64,000 bases of DNA from Meghimatium bilineatum (GCA_034231615.1 CM067298.1:49829832-49893831), one strand, 5' to 3'; counted from the stretch's first letter, positions 1 through 53,660 are shown. Program-made: numbers and translations. The notes: generated by a model not told the origin, from the letters alone.

Positions 1-547
1 GAAATTCAGGAGACACTGTGAAGCTTGTAGAAATCATAGAAGTTCGGACTTCTATGTAACAAAATTAACCATAATTATTTTAAGTGAATATGAAATGATG
101 AGCGGTGATATTATGCATCAAGGAAACATGCCAGTGTTTAAATTTAACTCGTGTAGTAAAAAAGACATGAACTTTGAATCAAGATAACTACAGTGTCATC
201 AACCCTAGATACTAGATAAAATAAAAAATTAGTAAGTGATAAGTATTTCAAAAGAAAAAAGAATTTCCGTTGATTTCCATGTACATCTCGGGGCCATCTC
301 ACCTAAAATGTATATCGATATATATATATATAGACATATATATAGACATATGAATAGCATGAAATTACGCAGATAACAAATCTGCGTACTGTTTGTAATA
401 CGCCGTGATCTTGCGGAGTCAAATTTGGAATACATAATGCAACATCAGCAGCACGGTTAGTGATATATATGAAGGTTGTGATGTGAAGCTAGCTGCTCCA
501 TCTCATAGAGACATGTAATGACCAAGAAGTTCCGATGAACTTTGAAT
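1..547. other. Unassigned sequence
   Basis: No coding or repeat family recognised. Short TA-rich run near 315-350. If the SLC17-like gene continues leftwards this is intron. Confidence 0.4.
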
Positions 548-646
548 GTGTCAGGTTGAATGCCGCAGATATGACAATTGGGAATTGAGTTCTCTGGACT
601 ACATCCTGCTAATCGGCAGGAATTTGAGAATGAACAAAGAAGAATA
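548..646 (+). mobile_element. SINE-like element (GAA-tail family), 3' fragment
   Basis: Aligns by eye with the 3' end of the 34225-34665 copy: the GGACTACATCCTGCTAATC block, then TTTGAGAATGAAC and a short GAA-rich tail. Only the last 100 bases remain. Confidence 0.6.
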
Positions 647-1128
647 TGAATATATTCATGCGTATGTCTACTCTTATATATCTACATGGATGATGGTTTT
701 TAGTGCCTTCTAATTGGTGCAATCAAAATTATTAGATGATATATTTTAAGGACTGTGTTGATGATGGCCTTATTTCGAATCCATCCTTTCCCAACGGTTC
801 TAAAACGGCAATCTCCAATATTCATAACAATATATATATATAACATACAATATATTTATAAATGGATACGCTTAGTTCCTTTTTTCTGTTGTCATGTTCT
901 GTACGTTCCTTCATTTCGTAACACAGACGAAGACGATAAGCAGAATTAGCAGAATTTAGTATTTATGACCCAGTTGTCGGAATACGAGTGGTTGACCTGT
1001 AATCAACGCACACAGGTCGTATAATTTCCACATTTATCTGTAACGGCTACGCCTAGAAATTAATATTCTTGAATTTAAATCGCCGTCCAAACTGTGTCGT
1101 TGTTGTTCTTGTCGATATCAAAATTCTG

Positions 1129-1539
1129 ATGAGTAATGCTAATATAAATAACCAAATGGCCAGAGGGTGTCCGACAAAGTGGATGGTGCCGCAGTAACCT
1201 AATGAACAAATAGTAATGCAAAATGATGTAAAAAGGTTACTAAAACACTTACCTAGCCTATTAATAAAAATATATTATTAAGAAAAAAAAAAAAAAAACA
1301 TACAATAAAACTAAACAGGACAATTCTCAACGTATCGGCTCAAATTGAACCTATTGTCGTTTTCTGTTGTTTGTCTCTTGAAAAAGGTTCAATTTGAGCC
1401 GATACGTTGAGAATTGTCCTGTTTAGTTTTATTGTATGTTTTTTGTTTTTTTTCTTAATAATATATTTTTATTAATAGGCTAGGTAAGTGTTTTAGTAAC
1501 CTTTTTACATCATTTTGCATTACTATGAGTAATGCTAAT
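1129..1539. mobile_element. Inverted-dimer repeat insertion with 15-bp target duplication
   Basis: The 15-base sequence ATGAGTAATGCTAAT occurs at 1129-1143 and again at 1525-1539, bracketing a 381-base insertion. The insertion is a forward unit (1144-1352) joined to an inverted partial copy of itself (1524-1353). Arms 1212-1352 and 1385-1524 are near-perfect inverted repeats, apart from an A/T-run length difference, around a 32-base spacer. Single copies of the unit lie at 29446-29665 and, inverted, 49145-49376. The unit ends in AAATAACCAAAT and its complement. No coding capacity. Confidence 0.85.
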
Positions 1540-2165
1540 GCTACTCTTTTAAGCACAATGTCATTCTTAAGAAAAGTGCAGATCTTCTGAAGTTGACTTA
1601 GTGATCCATATAGTACGTTATTGACTGCTAAGGGTGTCTGTAGAAGTAGGCTTTCCTGAGAGTTGAACAGCAAGGGCAGTCAATAGGGATGTTTTCTAGT
1701 ATTTCATTGTAATGATAACAGTGTCTACTAGTGAATACGTGATTGGGTTTTATACGGTTTAAATGGCTATTGGTCCCTGCAAGTTTATTCGAAACTGAAA
1801 GATAAGGCGTTGGTTTCTCCTGCAGAGTTTGTTTATATTGTCATTGTCCTTTGGTGGTGTGTTTTCAATAAATACATTTGATCAGTCAGCCGATTTGCCC
1901 AGCTGTCCAGCCAGATTTCCCTGGTGTTGCTTCTGATAATCTGTTTGACTGTTTCCATACTACAAGATCTTTTATCCCTTTTTTTTAGGTGCATCTTTTG
2001 CAAGTCTCTCCGCTACTTCGTTTCCTGATATATCGCTGTGTCAAGGAGACCATTACATGATCACACTGATTGGATATGCAGAGATATGACTGTGTGATGT
2101 TCTTGTATATGGAGAATATCTTGCTCTTGTATATTGAGATGAGTACAATCCTCATAAAGCAGAGC
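1540..2165 (-). pseudogene. LINE fragment, RNase H and C-terminal tail, antisense
   Basis: Read on the minus strand, degraded frames give HSDISGNEVAERLAKDAP (the end of RNase H, where intact LINEs have SHxGIxGNExADxLAK), then a charged stretch and the C-terminal piece VNNVLYGSLSQLQK, as in RNase H-bearing I/Jockey-like LINEs. Several stops and frameshifts. The inverted-dimer repeat is inserted beside its 3' end. Confidence 0.6.
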
Positions 2166-2249
2166 CACTGAAATGTACAATCGCTATCTTACACCCATCA
2201 CTACGTCATTAATAAAAAAAATGATATGTGTTAACTATTATGCGTATGC

Positions 2250-2251
<2 letters not shown>

Positions 2252-2341
<90 letters not shown>
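2252..2341. repeat. (TA)n microsatellite
   Basis: About 45 uninterrupted TA units. Confidence 0.95.
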
Positions 2342-2345
<4 letters not shown>

Positions 2346-2835
2346 CTTTTATTTAGTGGCAACATTGCTAGCTCAATCTGTCAATATTGCACAAAGCTAT
2401 GCCCCATTTCTAAAGATTGTATAGCGAACACGAAATTGCATATTTGCTGTCAAACATCCAGCTGCAACGTTCTGCAAATAGATGGAATTTGTTAATAGTT
2501 CTTGGTGAAATGGTTTCCTGAACATGGACATTCATTATTTCTTATAGTCATTCTACCCTGATATTAAAACGTCATTTATGCTCACAAAGCGCGTTTACGT
2601 AACGAAGCACGTTGGTAGCACAGAAGACATATATTCTGTTTTATTACCACAAACAATTGGTATAGTAAATGTTAGATGTGGTACATTCAGTTCACAATAA
2701 ATTATTTTCTATTCAGTATATATCCAATGTGGTTGAATTAAGAGATACGCACCCGAATCTGTGCTGCCAATTTGGTTCAATTCTCGTTTACTATTGATCT
2801 TTGCAATAGAACATGTATTACTCAATATAATCTAC
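2342..2835. other. Intron 9 or unassigned sequence
   Basis: Just downstream of exon 9 on the minus strand. No exon 10 could be recognised in any frame, nor any repeat family. Confidence 0.5.
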
Positions 2836-44658
<41,823 letters not shown>

Positions 44659-44671
<13 letters not shown>

Positions 44672-44745
44672 GTCTGTTTTTCCGGTTTCCGCTGTTCTAG
44701 AGGTGGCATAATGTCGCGAAATTTGGCGATATTCTTAGTCATCAT
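44659..44745 (-). promoter_or_regulatory. Upstream ORF overlapping the SLC17-like start codon
   Basis: A 28-codon reading frame starts at tandem ATGs (44745 and 44742), is out of frame with the main protein, and ends in a TAG at 44659-44661, just past the main ATG at 44669-44671. Such overlapping frames usually lower translation of the main frame. It matters only if the mature 5' UTR includes this stretch, which the AG acceptor at 44749-44750 suggests but does not prove. Confidence 0.5.
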
Positions 44746-44748
44746 AAT

Positions 44749-46199
44749 CTAAAATAATTGTTACCAAAAGTTTTGAATAAGACAATTTTTATTTCTAGCA
44801 TACATATACATTTGTTAAAGAAAGTTAACAAAGTGATGCGATTCAATCAGACATCCTGAAATATATTGCGGTAACTATATATATATATATATATTCACAC
44901 AACTATATTCACATATAACTTACACACAAACATAAAAATAATACAGAAATATATACATAGTGAATCCTATGGGCTCTATTTTAAAATACAAAATTGTACA
45001 TGCTACTCACCGTCATTCTTCGCTATTAAAAGTATTGTCAGAATTCCCATAACTTTCTCGAATTCACGTTCTGTCATAAGAATATAGATAGCAATTACAT
45101 TTTGTCTAGTAATTCACTAGATCATAGCTAACATCGTTGTCACTACCTTCCTCAAAGATTACATAATTCTATATTATGTCATTAGCAGCAATGATATACT
45201 TTTATAATATACTTTTATGGTCTCCTTTTTGTATTTTTTTCCGGCAGGACGATCACTTAAGATGGAATAGTCCAGTCGCGATTCTTTCAACCTTCCCGTA
45301 ATCGTGTCGATGGCAATGCCTTCCATGTTCAACAGAGTAACAGGCAACGTTATTCCATGGTATTGTTTGTCTACTCCATATAGGTGCTTAATATATACTA
45401 CATCTAGTCCGGATCTGAGTCGACGAGGTACAAAAAAAATCGTTCACGGCCAAGGTATCAGGTTCAAATCCTACCTCAGGCATTTATGCATCCGTACGTT
45501 CAGAAAACAATCGCAAGCAACTTAATTTTTTTATATTGAATAGAAAAGTAATACACACAAAACTGCTGGGGTGATGGCTACGCCCTAAATATGATATGCT
45601 AGCAAAAATAAGCCATACACATTATATATCACTAATAATCATTAAACACATACTTCAAAGGCGAGAATGTTCAAAATTCTGCATATTTCCATTGAACTCT
45701 TATGGCCGATATATATGTATATATAATATCAATTTTACTTGTATAGCGACAAAGGACTTTGGACTCATTTGTTGTCAAATAACGGCATCTATTATATGTT
45801 CTTAATAAAGTCCTTTTGATCGATCGAAACGTAAATTTTCAGTTTTTTTATTATTGTTTCCAGTGATTAGCAAATCTTCGTTAACTAGTTTGCAATTCGC
45901 GTTCTTCGTATTACAGTTTTGCTGCAGCTGTTACCTATTATTGATGGCGCGTGGGAAGTAACATCTAATAGCACACAATGTTTTAAGCCGCTTGATCCAC
46001 TCGTTCATTGTATTAATATTTATAATATTCATTAGGATTGATTGTGTCAGATGGAGCATTCTTGCACACTCTGTTTGTTACCGAATATTGCAATTACATG
46101 TCTTTTGATATTGGTGGGATCATAGATCTATAATTATTGACCCACATAAATCATCGATCCACATAGATCTATAAGTAAGTCGCACATTTTTTGGCAATA
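44749..46199. other. Region upstream of the SLC17-like exon 1, unassigned
   Basis: Would hold the promoter or a leader intron. Seen: a TA run (44877-44893), an isolated tRNA-type B box GGTTCAAATCC (45461-45471), and a Penelope-like 3' motif AAAGTCCTTTTGATCGATCG then AAACGT (45807-45832). No clear core promoter. Confidence 0.4.
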
Positions 46200-46322
46200 A
46201 CATTCGTTGTGTCATGTAACGTATTCTCTCCAGTACGTTATCTTCCCAATGGACGCGCCCTGAACTCTCCTCTTTGTTGTGGATCATTCGGTTTGCATTC
46301 TCCAATGAAGTATTCAGGGCCA
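46200..46322 (-). pseudogene. LINE tail, antisense
   Basis: Minus strand reads NTSLENANRMIHNKEESSGR then WEDNVLERIRYMT, the same terminus as 11440-11545 and 60600-60665. Confidence 0.65.
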
Positions 46323-46469
46323 GATTTAGACTTGATAATGATCTAGACTTTCCGGACGTGTGGCATTGGGACAAATAATGCTGCAATACGTTTAAGTATA
46401 TATTACAATTGCTCAAGAAAGTGGGGGCCCTAAGCTATAGCGTGTAGCTTATACGTAAAACCTGCACTG
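46315..46469. mobile_element. GGCCC-type MITE, about 155 bp
   Basis: Starts CAGGGCCAGATTTA and ends with ACGTAAAACCTGCACTG, imperfect inverted termini; inside is GGGGCCCTAAGCTATAGC. Same family as 62035-62199. Confidence 0.6.
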
Positions 46470-46591
46470 GACGAATTCATGTTATCTTTATTTAATGTCA
46501 TCATTCCATCGTCTTCTTTGCCTGCCATTTCGTCTCTTTATATGATCAAATAGGGAAGAACATTCGTTATGAATATAAAACTATATTATTT

Positions 46592-46960
46592 TTAAATACT
46601 TTTAATTATTTCCCAGAAAGCTGCCACTAATATTAGATAACTTATCCCTGTAATTTTTCTGTGCAGCAATACCTGCAGCATACACTTTTTCGTCTGCAAT
46701 TCCATGCACATTTTCATTTCATGTTCTTTCTCCACCAATATTGGTTTTAGTAGACCAAACAGGTGGAAAGTTCTAGAAGATATATCTGGGCTGTAAAATG
46801 CATGTTCCAGTAACTGACATGCCATTTTTGCATTTCTTTATTGGCTTAATCAAGCAGTATGTTGTGTCATTTTCAAGATGGGACACTATTCCTCTAGTCT
46901 ACAGGCCTGGACTATTTTCTTAGAATTGCATCCCTTGATTTAACTAATTTTGCATAACCC
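46592..46960 (-). pseudogene. Mariner-type transposase remnant, antisense
   Basis: Minus-strand frame MACQLLEHAFYSPDISSRTF, then HLFGLLKPIL, matches the mariner block WxxLxHPPYSPDLxPxDFHLFGPLK; the catalytic Asp of xxDFHLF has become Arg/Thr. An upstream CPILKMTQHTA is a ruined LLHDNARPHTA. An old copy, unrelated in age to the 47489 element. Confidence 0.65.
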
Positions 46961-47339
46961 TCCTGTATTAATATGATCCCCTTCTGAAACGTATGTATAA
47001 TTCCTATTAACTAAACATTCAACATTCTTCTTCCTTCAAATTATTTCATTAAAAAAACTATTTGTGTGATTTAACCCATGGATTATGATCAAACCGTGTT
47101 GTTAGTTTAGGTTTGCGATATTTGCGCTTTTTTTTAGAGCACAACCTTTATCGTCATATATATTGATAACAGTAAACACTTTATATGATTTTACAAATTC
47201 TGAATTGCCAATAAAGGATAGTATGTATTTCTCTGCCACGTTGCTTGTTTTATGGGGATCTCATTAGGTCAATATACCCCTTTCAAGAAAGGACAATATA
47301 ATATAATCTAGTATTCCCTGTAAAGAAAAAAAATATGTG

Positions 47340-47488
47340 TTGAGAACATCGCACAATTAGTTTAATGAGTTATTTGACATACATTATGATGCGAATTGTA
47401 ATGAAAAGAATAAGCAGTAAAATCATACAGGAAATTGGAGGTGAACAATGTGGATTCGTAACAGGCAGAGTCACAAACACGTCATATA
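47340..47488 (+). pseudogene. LINE RT fragment, left part (split by mariner)
   Basis: YIMMRIVMKRISSKIIQEIG then GEQCGFVTGRVTNTS, the RT fingers/palm entry (GxxQxGFxxGRxT). Interrupted at a TA. Confidence 0.72.
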
Positions 47489-48420
47489 CGAGGCGTGTTC
47501 AAATGAAAACGGGACTTGTTACACCACGCGTGATAGAGCGCACTTATATTGATGACATTTTGCACTAGTAATGAGTATCCAATAATTTACATACGGTCAC
47601 GTGTTCATCTTCCCAGCATGCATATGTGCTGCAGAAGACTGTTAACAATATGGCGGGTGTGATTCCGAACCCGTCCAAAGTGAATCAGCGTGCTGTGATC
47701 CAGTTTCTTTCATTTGAAGGATGTCAAGCAGTAGACATTCATCGGAGAATGAAGGCAGCATATGGTGACAAATGTTTGTCGAGGACCAGAGTGATGGAGT
47801 GGGTGCGTATGTTTAAAGACGGAGGTTTCTGCTGGGAAGGTTATGGTGACTGCATTTTTTGACCATGAAGGGCTTTTGTTGACTGATTTTAAGGAACCTG
47901 GTGTCAACATCAATGCCGCCCATTATAAAGACACTTTAGACAAGCTGCATAAGGCCATCAAGGCTAAGCGACCAGGCAGACTTTCTCAAGGTGTGATTCT
48001 TCTCCACGACAACGCTCGTCCGCACGTCGCAAAAATTGTGCAGGAAACATTGGCAAAGAAGAATTGGGAAGTTCTTCATCACCCAGCCTATAGTCCCGAT
48101 TTATCCCCGTGTGATTTCCATTTGTTCGGACCGTTGAAGAAAGCACTAAAGGGACAGCGATTCAACAGCGACGCAGACGTGAAGACAGCGGTGACCACAT
48201 GGTTCAGAGAACAGCCACGCAACTTTTGCTCGGACGGCATTCGCCGTCTACCTAAACAGTGGGATGCTTGCCTAAATGCATACGGAGATTTTTTCTGATG
48301 AACCCAGGTGCATTCTTATTCACAAGTGGTTGCTTTGTTCAATTCCGTTGAAAATATTAAATTGCGTATGATACTTTTTAAATAAATCCACAAGTCCCGT
48401 TTTCATTTGAACACGCCTCG
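47489..48420 (+). mobile_element. Mariner element, internally deleted, perfect 31-bp terminal inverted repeats
   Basis: Both ends start CGAGGCGTGTTCAAATGAAA followed by ACGGGACTTGT, identical over 31 bases, flanked by TA on both sides (47487-47488, 48421-48422), as expected for Tc1/mariner. Length 932 bases against about 1.3 kb for full mariners: the middle of the transposase gene is gone. Intact ends mean it could be moved by an active relative. Confidence 0.96.
47650..48298 (+). pseudogene. Mariner transposase, internal deletion
   Basis: The N-terminal helix-turn-helix part (QRAVIQFLSFEGCQAVDIHR through WVRMFKDG) ends near 47822. The frame then changes and the C-terminal half begins near 47840: KVMVTAFFDHEGLLLTDF, ILLHDNARPHVAKIVQ, YSPDLSPCDFHLFGPLKKAL. 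The last two catalytic Asp residues, spaced D-x34-D, are present; the region carrying the first (xGDExW) is deleted. No activity expected. Stop at 48296-48298. Confidence 0.93.
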
Positions 48421-48920
48421 TACATATTGAGGATATTAATAGAAAGAATAGCGGAAGTTAACACAGATCTGTATTTAAGCTTCATTGACTATACAAAGGC
48501 ATTTTGTAAGGTGAAAAATTAAGAAATACATAAAATATTGGAGAATATAAGCACGGTTGATAAAAATATGAGAATAATAAGGAATATATATTTACAACAA
48601 AGAGCAACCATAAGGATCGATAAACATACAGGAGAATGTCAACACATCAAACAATGTGTTAGACAAGGTGCTGTCACTCGATCTGTTCAATGTATACAGT
48701 GAAATATAAATGAGATCCATACAATATATGTTACGACTATCAGTCAGATGGCATATTATAAGCAATATATGATACGCTGATGACAAAGTTTTGATATCTG
48801 AAAATGAAACACACAAGAAATAATGAATTTAGTAGCACATGAAAGCCACACCAAAGGGTTTAGTCTGAATAGCAGATAAACTGAAGTGATGTAATATCAT
48901 ATAATAAATATCATCCAGAA
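48421..48920 (+). pseudogene. LINE RT fragment, right part (split by mariner)
   Basis: Resumes with LYLSFIDYTKAFCKV (RT motif A) and, after stops, IRYADDKVLISENET (catalytic YADD near 48775). Same broken element as 47340-47488. Confidence 0.75.
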
Positions 48921-48989
48921 TGCAACATCAAAGTAGATTAAATCAGCTTGAAGCAAGTCAGTATATTAAAATATATATATCTATATATT

Positions 48990-49110
48990 CGCTAAACCCT
49001 TTATTGCCTTTCAGCGTCAAGGGTAGAATAGTTATCTGGAGATGGCCCTCGTGTGTGCTGAGTATATTGTGAAGTTTGGGTTATGTTTCTGCGTAAGTGA
49101 AACATGGCCT
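48990..49110 (-). mobile_element. LINE 3' end, antisense
   Basis: CCTTTCAGCGTCAAGGGTAG, AATAGTTATCTGGAGA is the complement of the GAACTCTT...CTGACGCTGCAAGGC 3' end at 51860-51890 and 21990-22040. Confidence 0.5.
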
Positions 49111-49144
49111 GGTCAAACTCAGTTATCAATTGTGTGTGGTTTTA

Positions 49145-49376
49145 TTTAGTTTAAACGGTATTAGTGTATTAAAAAAGGTTCCATTTGAACCGATACGTCA
49201 AGAATTGTCCTGTTTTCTTTTATTGAATATTTGTATATACGTTTTAATCTATATTTATTCATAGCTAGGTTTTTCTAGTAACCTTGTTTAACTAATTTTT
49301 CATTACTATTTGTTCTTTTGGTTACTGCAGCACCCTCCACTTTGTCGGACACCCTCCGACCATTTGGTTATTTATA
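49145..49376 (-). mobile_element. Short repeat unit ending in AAATAACCAAAT, antisense
   Basis: Reverse complement of the unit at 1144-1352, including GACAAAGTGGAGGGTGCTGC, GAAAACAGGACAATTCTTGA and the AAATAACCAAAT end. Confidence 0.75.
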
Positions 49377-49419
49377 CACACATTTCGTAAAAGGTTACCA
49401 AGTACATTTTAAGAATGAG

Positions 49420-49570
49420 TTTGAATAGACTGTCAAAGTGACCGAAGGCCACTGGGAAGTCGGACGTATAATTCCGGAAAGCTCATATCTACCAGCCAAT
49501 ATGTAAACTGTGACACAATGTTTTCCGTTCTCCAGACTATACCATGTTGATCTGCAATAGTTTGAGAGTA
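49420..49570 (+). mobile_element. SINE-like element (GAA-tail family), 3' part
   Basis: GAAGTCGGACGTATAATTCC, TGTAAACTGTGACACAATG and CCGTTCTCCAGACTATACC match the 34225 copy; the tail is replaced by a pentanucleotide microsatellite. Confidence 0.7.
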
Positions 49571-49596
49571 ATCAAAGCAATACAAGAAACTGGAAT

Positions 49597-49690
49597 ACAC
49601 AACAATACAATACGATACAATACAATACAATACAATACAATACAATACAATACAATACAATACAATACAATACAATACAATACAATACAA
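49597..49690. repeat. (ACAAT)n pentanucleotide microsatellite
   Basis: About 18 near-perfect units just after the SINE-like 3' end; its translations are artificial YCIVL repeats. Confidence 0.95.
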
Positions 49691-50479
49691 GTAGGCCAAG
49701 TGTGCAGTAGTGCTAATTCAATAACTAACTCCTTCATTAATATACAAAGTAAAGGCAGTTTTACCAAGAGAATACAATCAATAAAAATTGAGGTCTTTTA
49801 TTTAAATAACATATTCTCATCGATTTATGGGCATTGATGAATCGTATGATAGCTGCGCGCTATGATCAGCTGTGCAAGATCAGGTGTTCAGCTAAAACAA
49901 ACATAGCGATAATTCTACTAAATGTCCTTTAGGAATCAGTTTTACTAAGATATGTCCATATTCGTCTCTATTATGTATAACAGGTGCACGTTAAAATAGG
50001 AAGTCTACTATTTGCATTCATTGATTAACACAAAATGTGTCTGAAATAAAGGGAGTTTTCTGAACTAAATGTAACACCTAAACTGAAAATGAATAGTCGT
50101 AGTAATGTAGCAACAACGTATGATCTATTAATATTTCGTATATTTAAGACATCGAATTTCTGCTAACCTAATATTTTGTATACCACGCAGAAACAGTCTA
50201 TATGTCTAGTCCTTTGAATGTGATTTGTGTTGTCATTTTTATAATTTCTTGTGTGCTCATCATTGCCCATCATTACCCACTAGTTTTAGATATAGTCTGT
50301 GGTGTCCCATTAAAACGGAATATAAACCTATCCATAAACAGAGACATTGTAGATGCTGATTAGTGCGCTTATTGTTCAATCAATGTTCATATGCGTTGCA
50401 GTTTTATTCTGACATGACGTGCAATTTGATACGCAATAATTTTCGGTGGAAAACAACCATGGAAAGGTGGCAAAACGTA
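49691..50479. other. Unassigned sequence
   Basis: Nothing recognised. Confidence 0.4.
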
Positions 50480-51890
50480 TTTTTAAAAATTGCTAAATCT
50501 AAAAGACGGAGAGGACAGCAACATCGTAAACAATATAATGGAAGAGTTAGAAACAAACATTTTTCTAGCAGAGATAGAAAATGCCATACAAACAGTTCCA
50601 TCAATGATAGACCCAGAACCCAATATCATACAAGCTGAATTAATCAAAGCAGCAATAGATATAGGGATACAATTGTTACTTAGGCTGTTTAATCTAATAT
50701 CAAATACATGAGAAACACCAGAAGGCTAGAAAAATGCGGTAAAAATACTTATCTGAAAGAAAAGAAGCCAGCAAAAGAGATTGTAGAAAGTACAGAGGTA
50801 TTTAATTTTTAAGTCACACAGGGAAAATTTTCAACATAATTCTAGGAAGAAAATTACGAACATTCATAGTCACATCTTAACAACACTCAAACGGGATTCC
50901 ATAAGAACACGAACCATACACAACCGTGCAACCGTACAAAGACAACTGGCAGAAAAAAAGACAGTCAATGTGCAGTTAGAACGAGAGTAGGGATTCCAGA
51001 TATATTTCACATAGACTCTGGCGTGCGACAAGGATGCATTCTATCTCCCTTGCTATTCATCGCATATATCGATTGCATATGCACAATTACCAATACTAAT
51101 GAAGACGGCAACCTAAACAACATCCTGAGCAAACTTATTTTTTTGCAGACGATCAAGCACTACTATCAACAACAAAAGAACATCTACAACAACATATAAA
51201 TACACTCTACGCAACATGTAGGGACTTTGACATAAAGATATACACAATCAAAAACAGAGGTAATGAAAATCATAAAAACAGAAAGACTATTCCAATCGAT
51301 TTAATTGAAACCACTATTATAATCGATGACCAACAAACTTAAACAAGTGAAAGAGTTCACTGATGTTGGAAGCATCATATCATCGAATGGGGAAAACACC
51401 AAAGAAATTCAACATAGATGGAACCTAGCATACTGGATCTTGATGCAGATGTTTCCTTTTTTCCAAAACAAATATGAGAGTATGCACACCAAAATTACAC
51501 TATATAAAACGATCAGCATACCAGCAACAAGCTACCAATGTCAAACAAGGACACTAACAAATGAATCCACAGGCAATATTTTTACAACAGAAATGTCTTG
51601 TCTACATAGAATCCTCGGAGTAACATAAGTGACATAATTAGAAACGAAAACATCAGAAGGCTAGCAAACACAATGTCAATCACAGATTAAATCAGAAGAT
51701 AACATATGGTTGTCACATGCTTCTAGACTAACATTAGACATTTCCCCTCAAAAAAGCATTACTATACAGACATGAAGACAGACTTTGCAAACGATCTATT
51801 ACAGAAATAAGAGTCAGCGAAAACAAACATATATGAATCACACAAAAAAGCCATCTATAGAGAACTCGTTTACATCTGACGCTGCAAGGC
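50480..51890 (+). pseudogene. LINE reverse transcriptase, degraded, fingers to 3' end
   Basis: LETNIFLAEIENAIQTVPSM, RTYFFADDQALLSTTKEHLQ (FADD), then KQVKEFTDVGSIISSNGENT, TISIPATSYQCQTRTL and TEMSCLHRILGV, and a 3' end with AACTCGTTTACATCTGACGC. Many stops. Homologous to the antisense copy at 21950-22790. Confidence 0.8.
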
Positions 51891-52559
51891 ATAAATGGGT
51901 ATTAAGTAAAGAGAAAGATAAGAATGTGGAGACAAATACGTGTGTGCTTAACGGCACATCACTTGTAATACTCCTTTCATTCTTCTCCGAGATGTCACAA
52001 TAGACTGAAGGTTTATTTATGATAAATGTATTCAAGATCAAAAACAAAAGTTGATATTATTACCATCAGATATGTTTTGTTAAAATTCAATCACAGCCAA
52101 CAGGAAAACCTTCATCAGCCAAGTTTTACGTCAACTATGTCAACACTTAACAGTGGTGCAATAGGATCATGAGAAATGTTGACAATAGAGTATTTGCTGT
52201 GGTCAGAACTAATTCGGAGCCATCATGTCACTATTATTACTAGTATGTGGGTGTTAGTATTATATATTGCTTAGTCGAACTCTAAACTACTGAAGTAATT
52301 ATTATTTGTCTTGTATTGATTCAATGGGGCTAAAAACGAAACGTGCCCTGCTATAAACAAAAGAGCGATCATTCTGTGCCCTCGGGATGCGAATATATGG
52401 TCTCATAACACTATAGCGTCTTATCATACATATAGTTGGTTAGTTATTTAGTCGTCGGATTATCATCACTGCAAACTGGACACGTCCATAGTTTATCCGA
52501 TCTCTCCTTGTGTATATCCACCATTACACTTCTGCTGACAGTACCGGTCCTATGCTGGT
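51891..52559. other. Unassigned sequence
   Basis: Possible Penelope-like 3' motif GGGGCTAAAAACGAAACGTG near 52325-52345; otherwise nothing. Confidence 0.35.
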
Positions 52560-53660
52560 TGATCATCATTCTTATGTGCCCTCCAAAATGTTCACTTCTA
52601 GCAACACCGCATTTCAATCCTTGATCTTTAATCCTGGTGATTGAAATGAATCATCATCCACATTAGTATCACTGTCGCGTGTTATATCTCTTAAAGAGTT
52701 CAAAACGTCAGCGCGATCCATTGCTCCATCTCCCTGTGCCACAACCGCGCATGACTCCAGTTGAAACGCTCTTTCATTGCCTCGAACACCCACATGCCCC
52801 GGCACGAAAATAAATGTAAACACTTTCAGCCTCGCCTTTCTTAAGGCCTCAGTCCACTGTTCGCGAACGAGACCCACGTGTGCCTTTTTAATCATACCCA
52901 TAGAGTCAATCAAGATGCAGACCTGCGTTACGTTCTGTGAGCATACCCACTCAAATGACCTGGTCACCGCCATAGTCTCCATGGTCATGCTACTGGTAGT
53001 GACCGTAAATGCACTACTCGTCTCCCTGATCGTTTTACTTGTGCTCTGAGCTGTGAAGGCTCAAGCACTGCGAACATGTCTAATCACAGATACATCAGTG
53101 TATATAATCACATCCCCCTCTTTGGTATTCTCACTGACCAAAGTATACACTTCTTTCTCCACAGATGTGGGACACCATTCTCTGCATTCCCTGATGTGAT
53201 ATTACTACTCTCAAGCAAGTTTCGCAATATGTGTGTAAACTTTTCCATTCCGCACCTGCTGCCATATCTTGCAATCTACACACGCTTTGTACAACATCCT
53301 CAGCACGTCCCATCCACGACTATTCTCTCTTTTATCTGCTGCCTTTAACTTTCTGTATTTCGGAATGCAACGGGTGCTCCTTATCTGCATATATTTGAAG
53401 GTATGCCCGAGCATGGCAATACTGTAATCTGTGCTCTGTTGTTGGACAGTCAAGTAGATATCGCATAGATCATGTGACTCTTATGCATCCAAGTATGATA
53501 CGCATTGCTGCATTCTGGATTCTATCCAGTCTTTCGATATGCGTTTGGCTGTGTCAGAATTGCCAGTGCATATTGCACCACGGCCACAACCAAACCCTGG
53601 TACAAAAGAAATAACAACCTCTGCTCACACTGCGTAGCAGTCATAACCTTCATAAGACTT
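52560..53660 (-). pseudogene. RNase H-type LINE, antisense, C-terminal part
   Basis: Minus-strand 124-codon frame (52988-52614): VCILIDSMGMIKKAHVGLVR, FTFIFVPGHVGVRGNERAF, MDRADVLNSLRDI. ILxDSMxxxxK and VPGHVGVRGNERA are the second Asp and His-containing end of RNase H. Broken frames further upstream (to 53660) carry linker sequence. Related in type to 24740-26440. Confidence 0.72.

Noticed and set aside
2173..2424. Open frame with long Tyr-Ile repeats
   Set aside because: Translation of the (TA)n microsatellite; the same holds for 22675-22920 and 22799-23128.
45461..45471. Possible tRNA gene (B box GGTTCAAATCC)
   Set aside because: No matching T-stem, A box or acceptor stem; at best a tRNA-derived SINE relic.
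49433..49767. Open frames of YCIVLYCIVL repeats
   Set aside because: Translation of the ACAAT pentanucleotide microsatellite.
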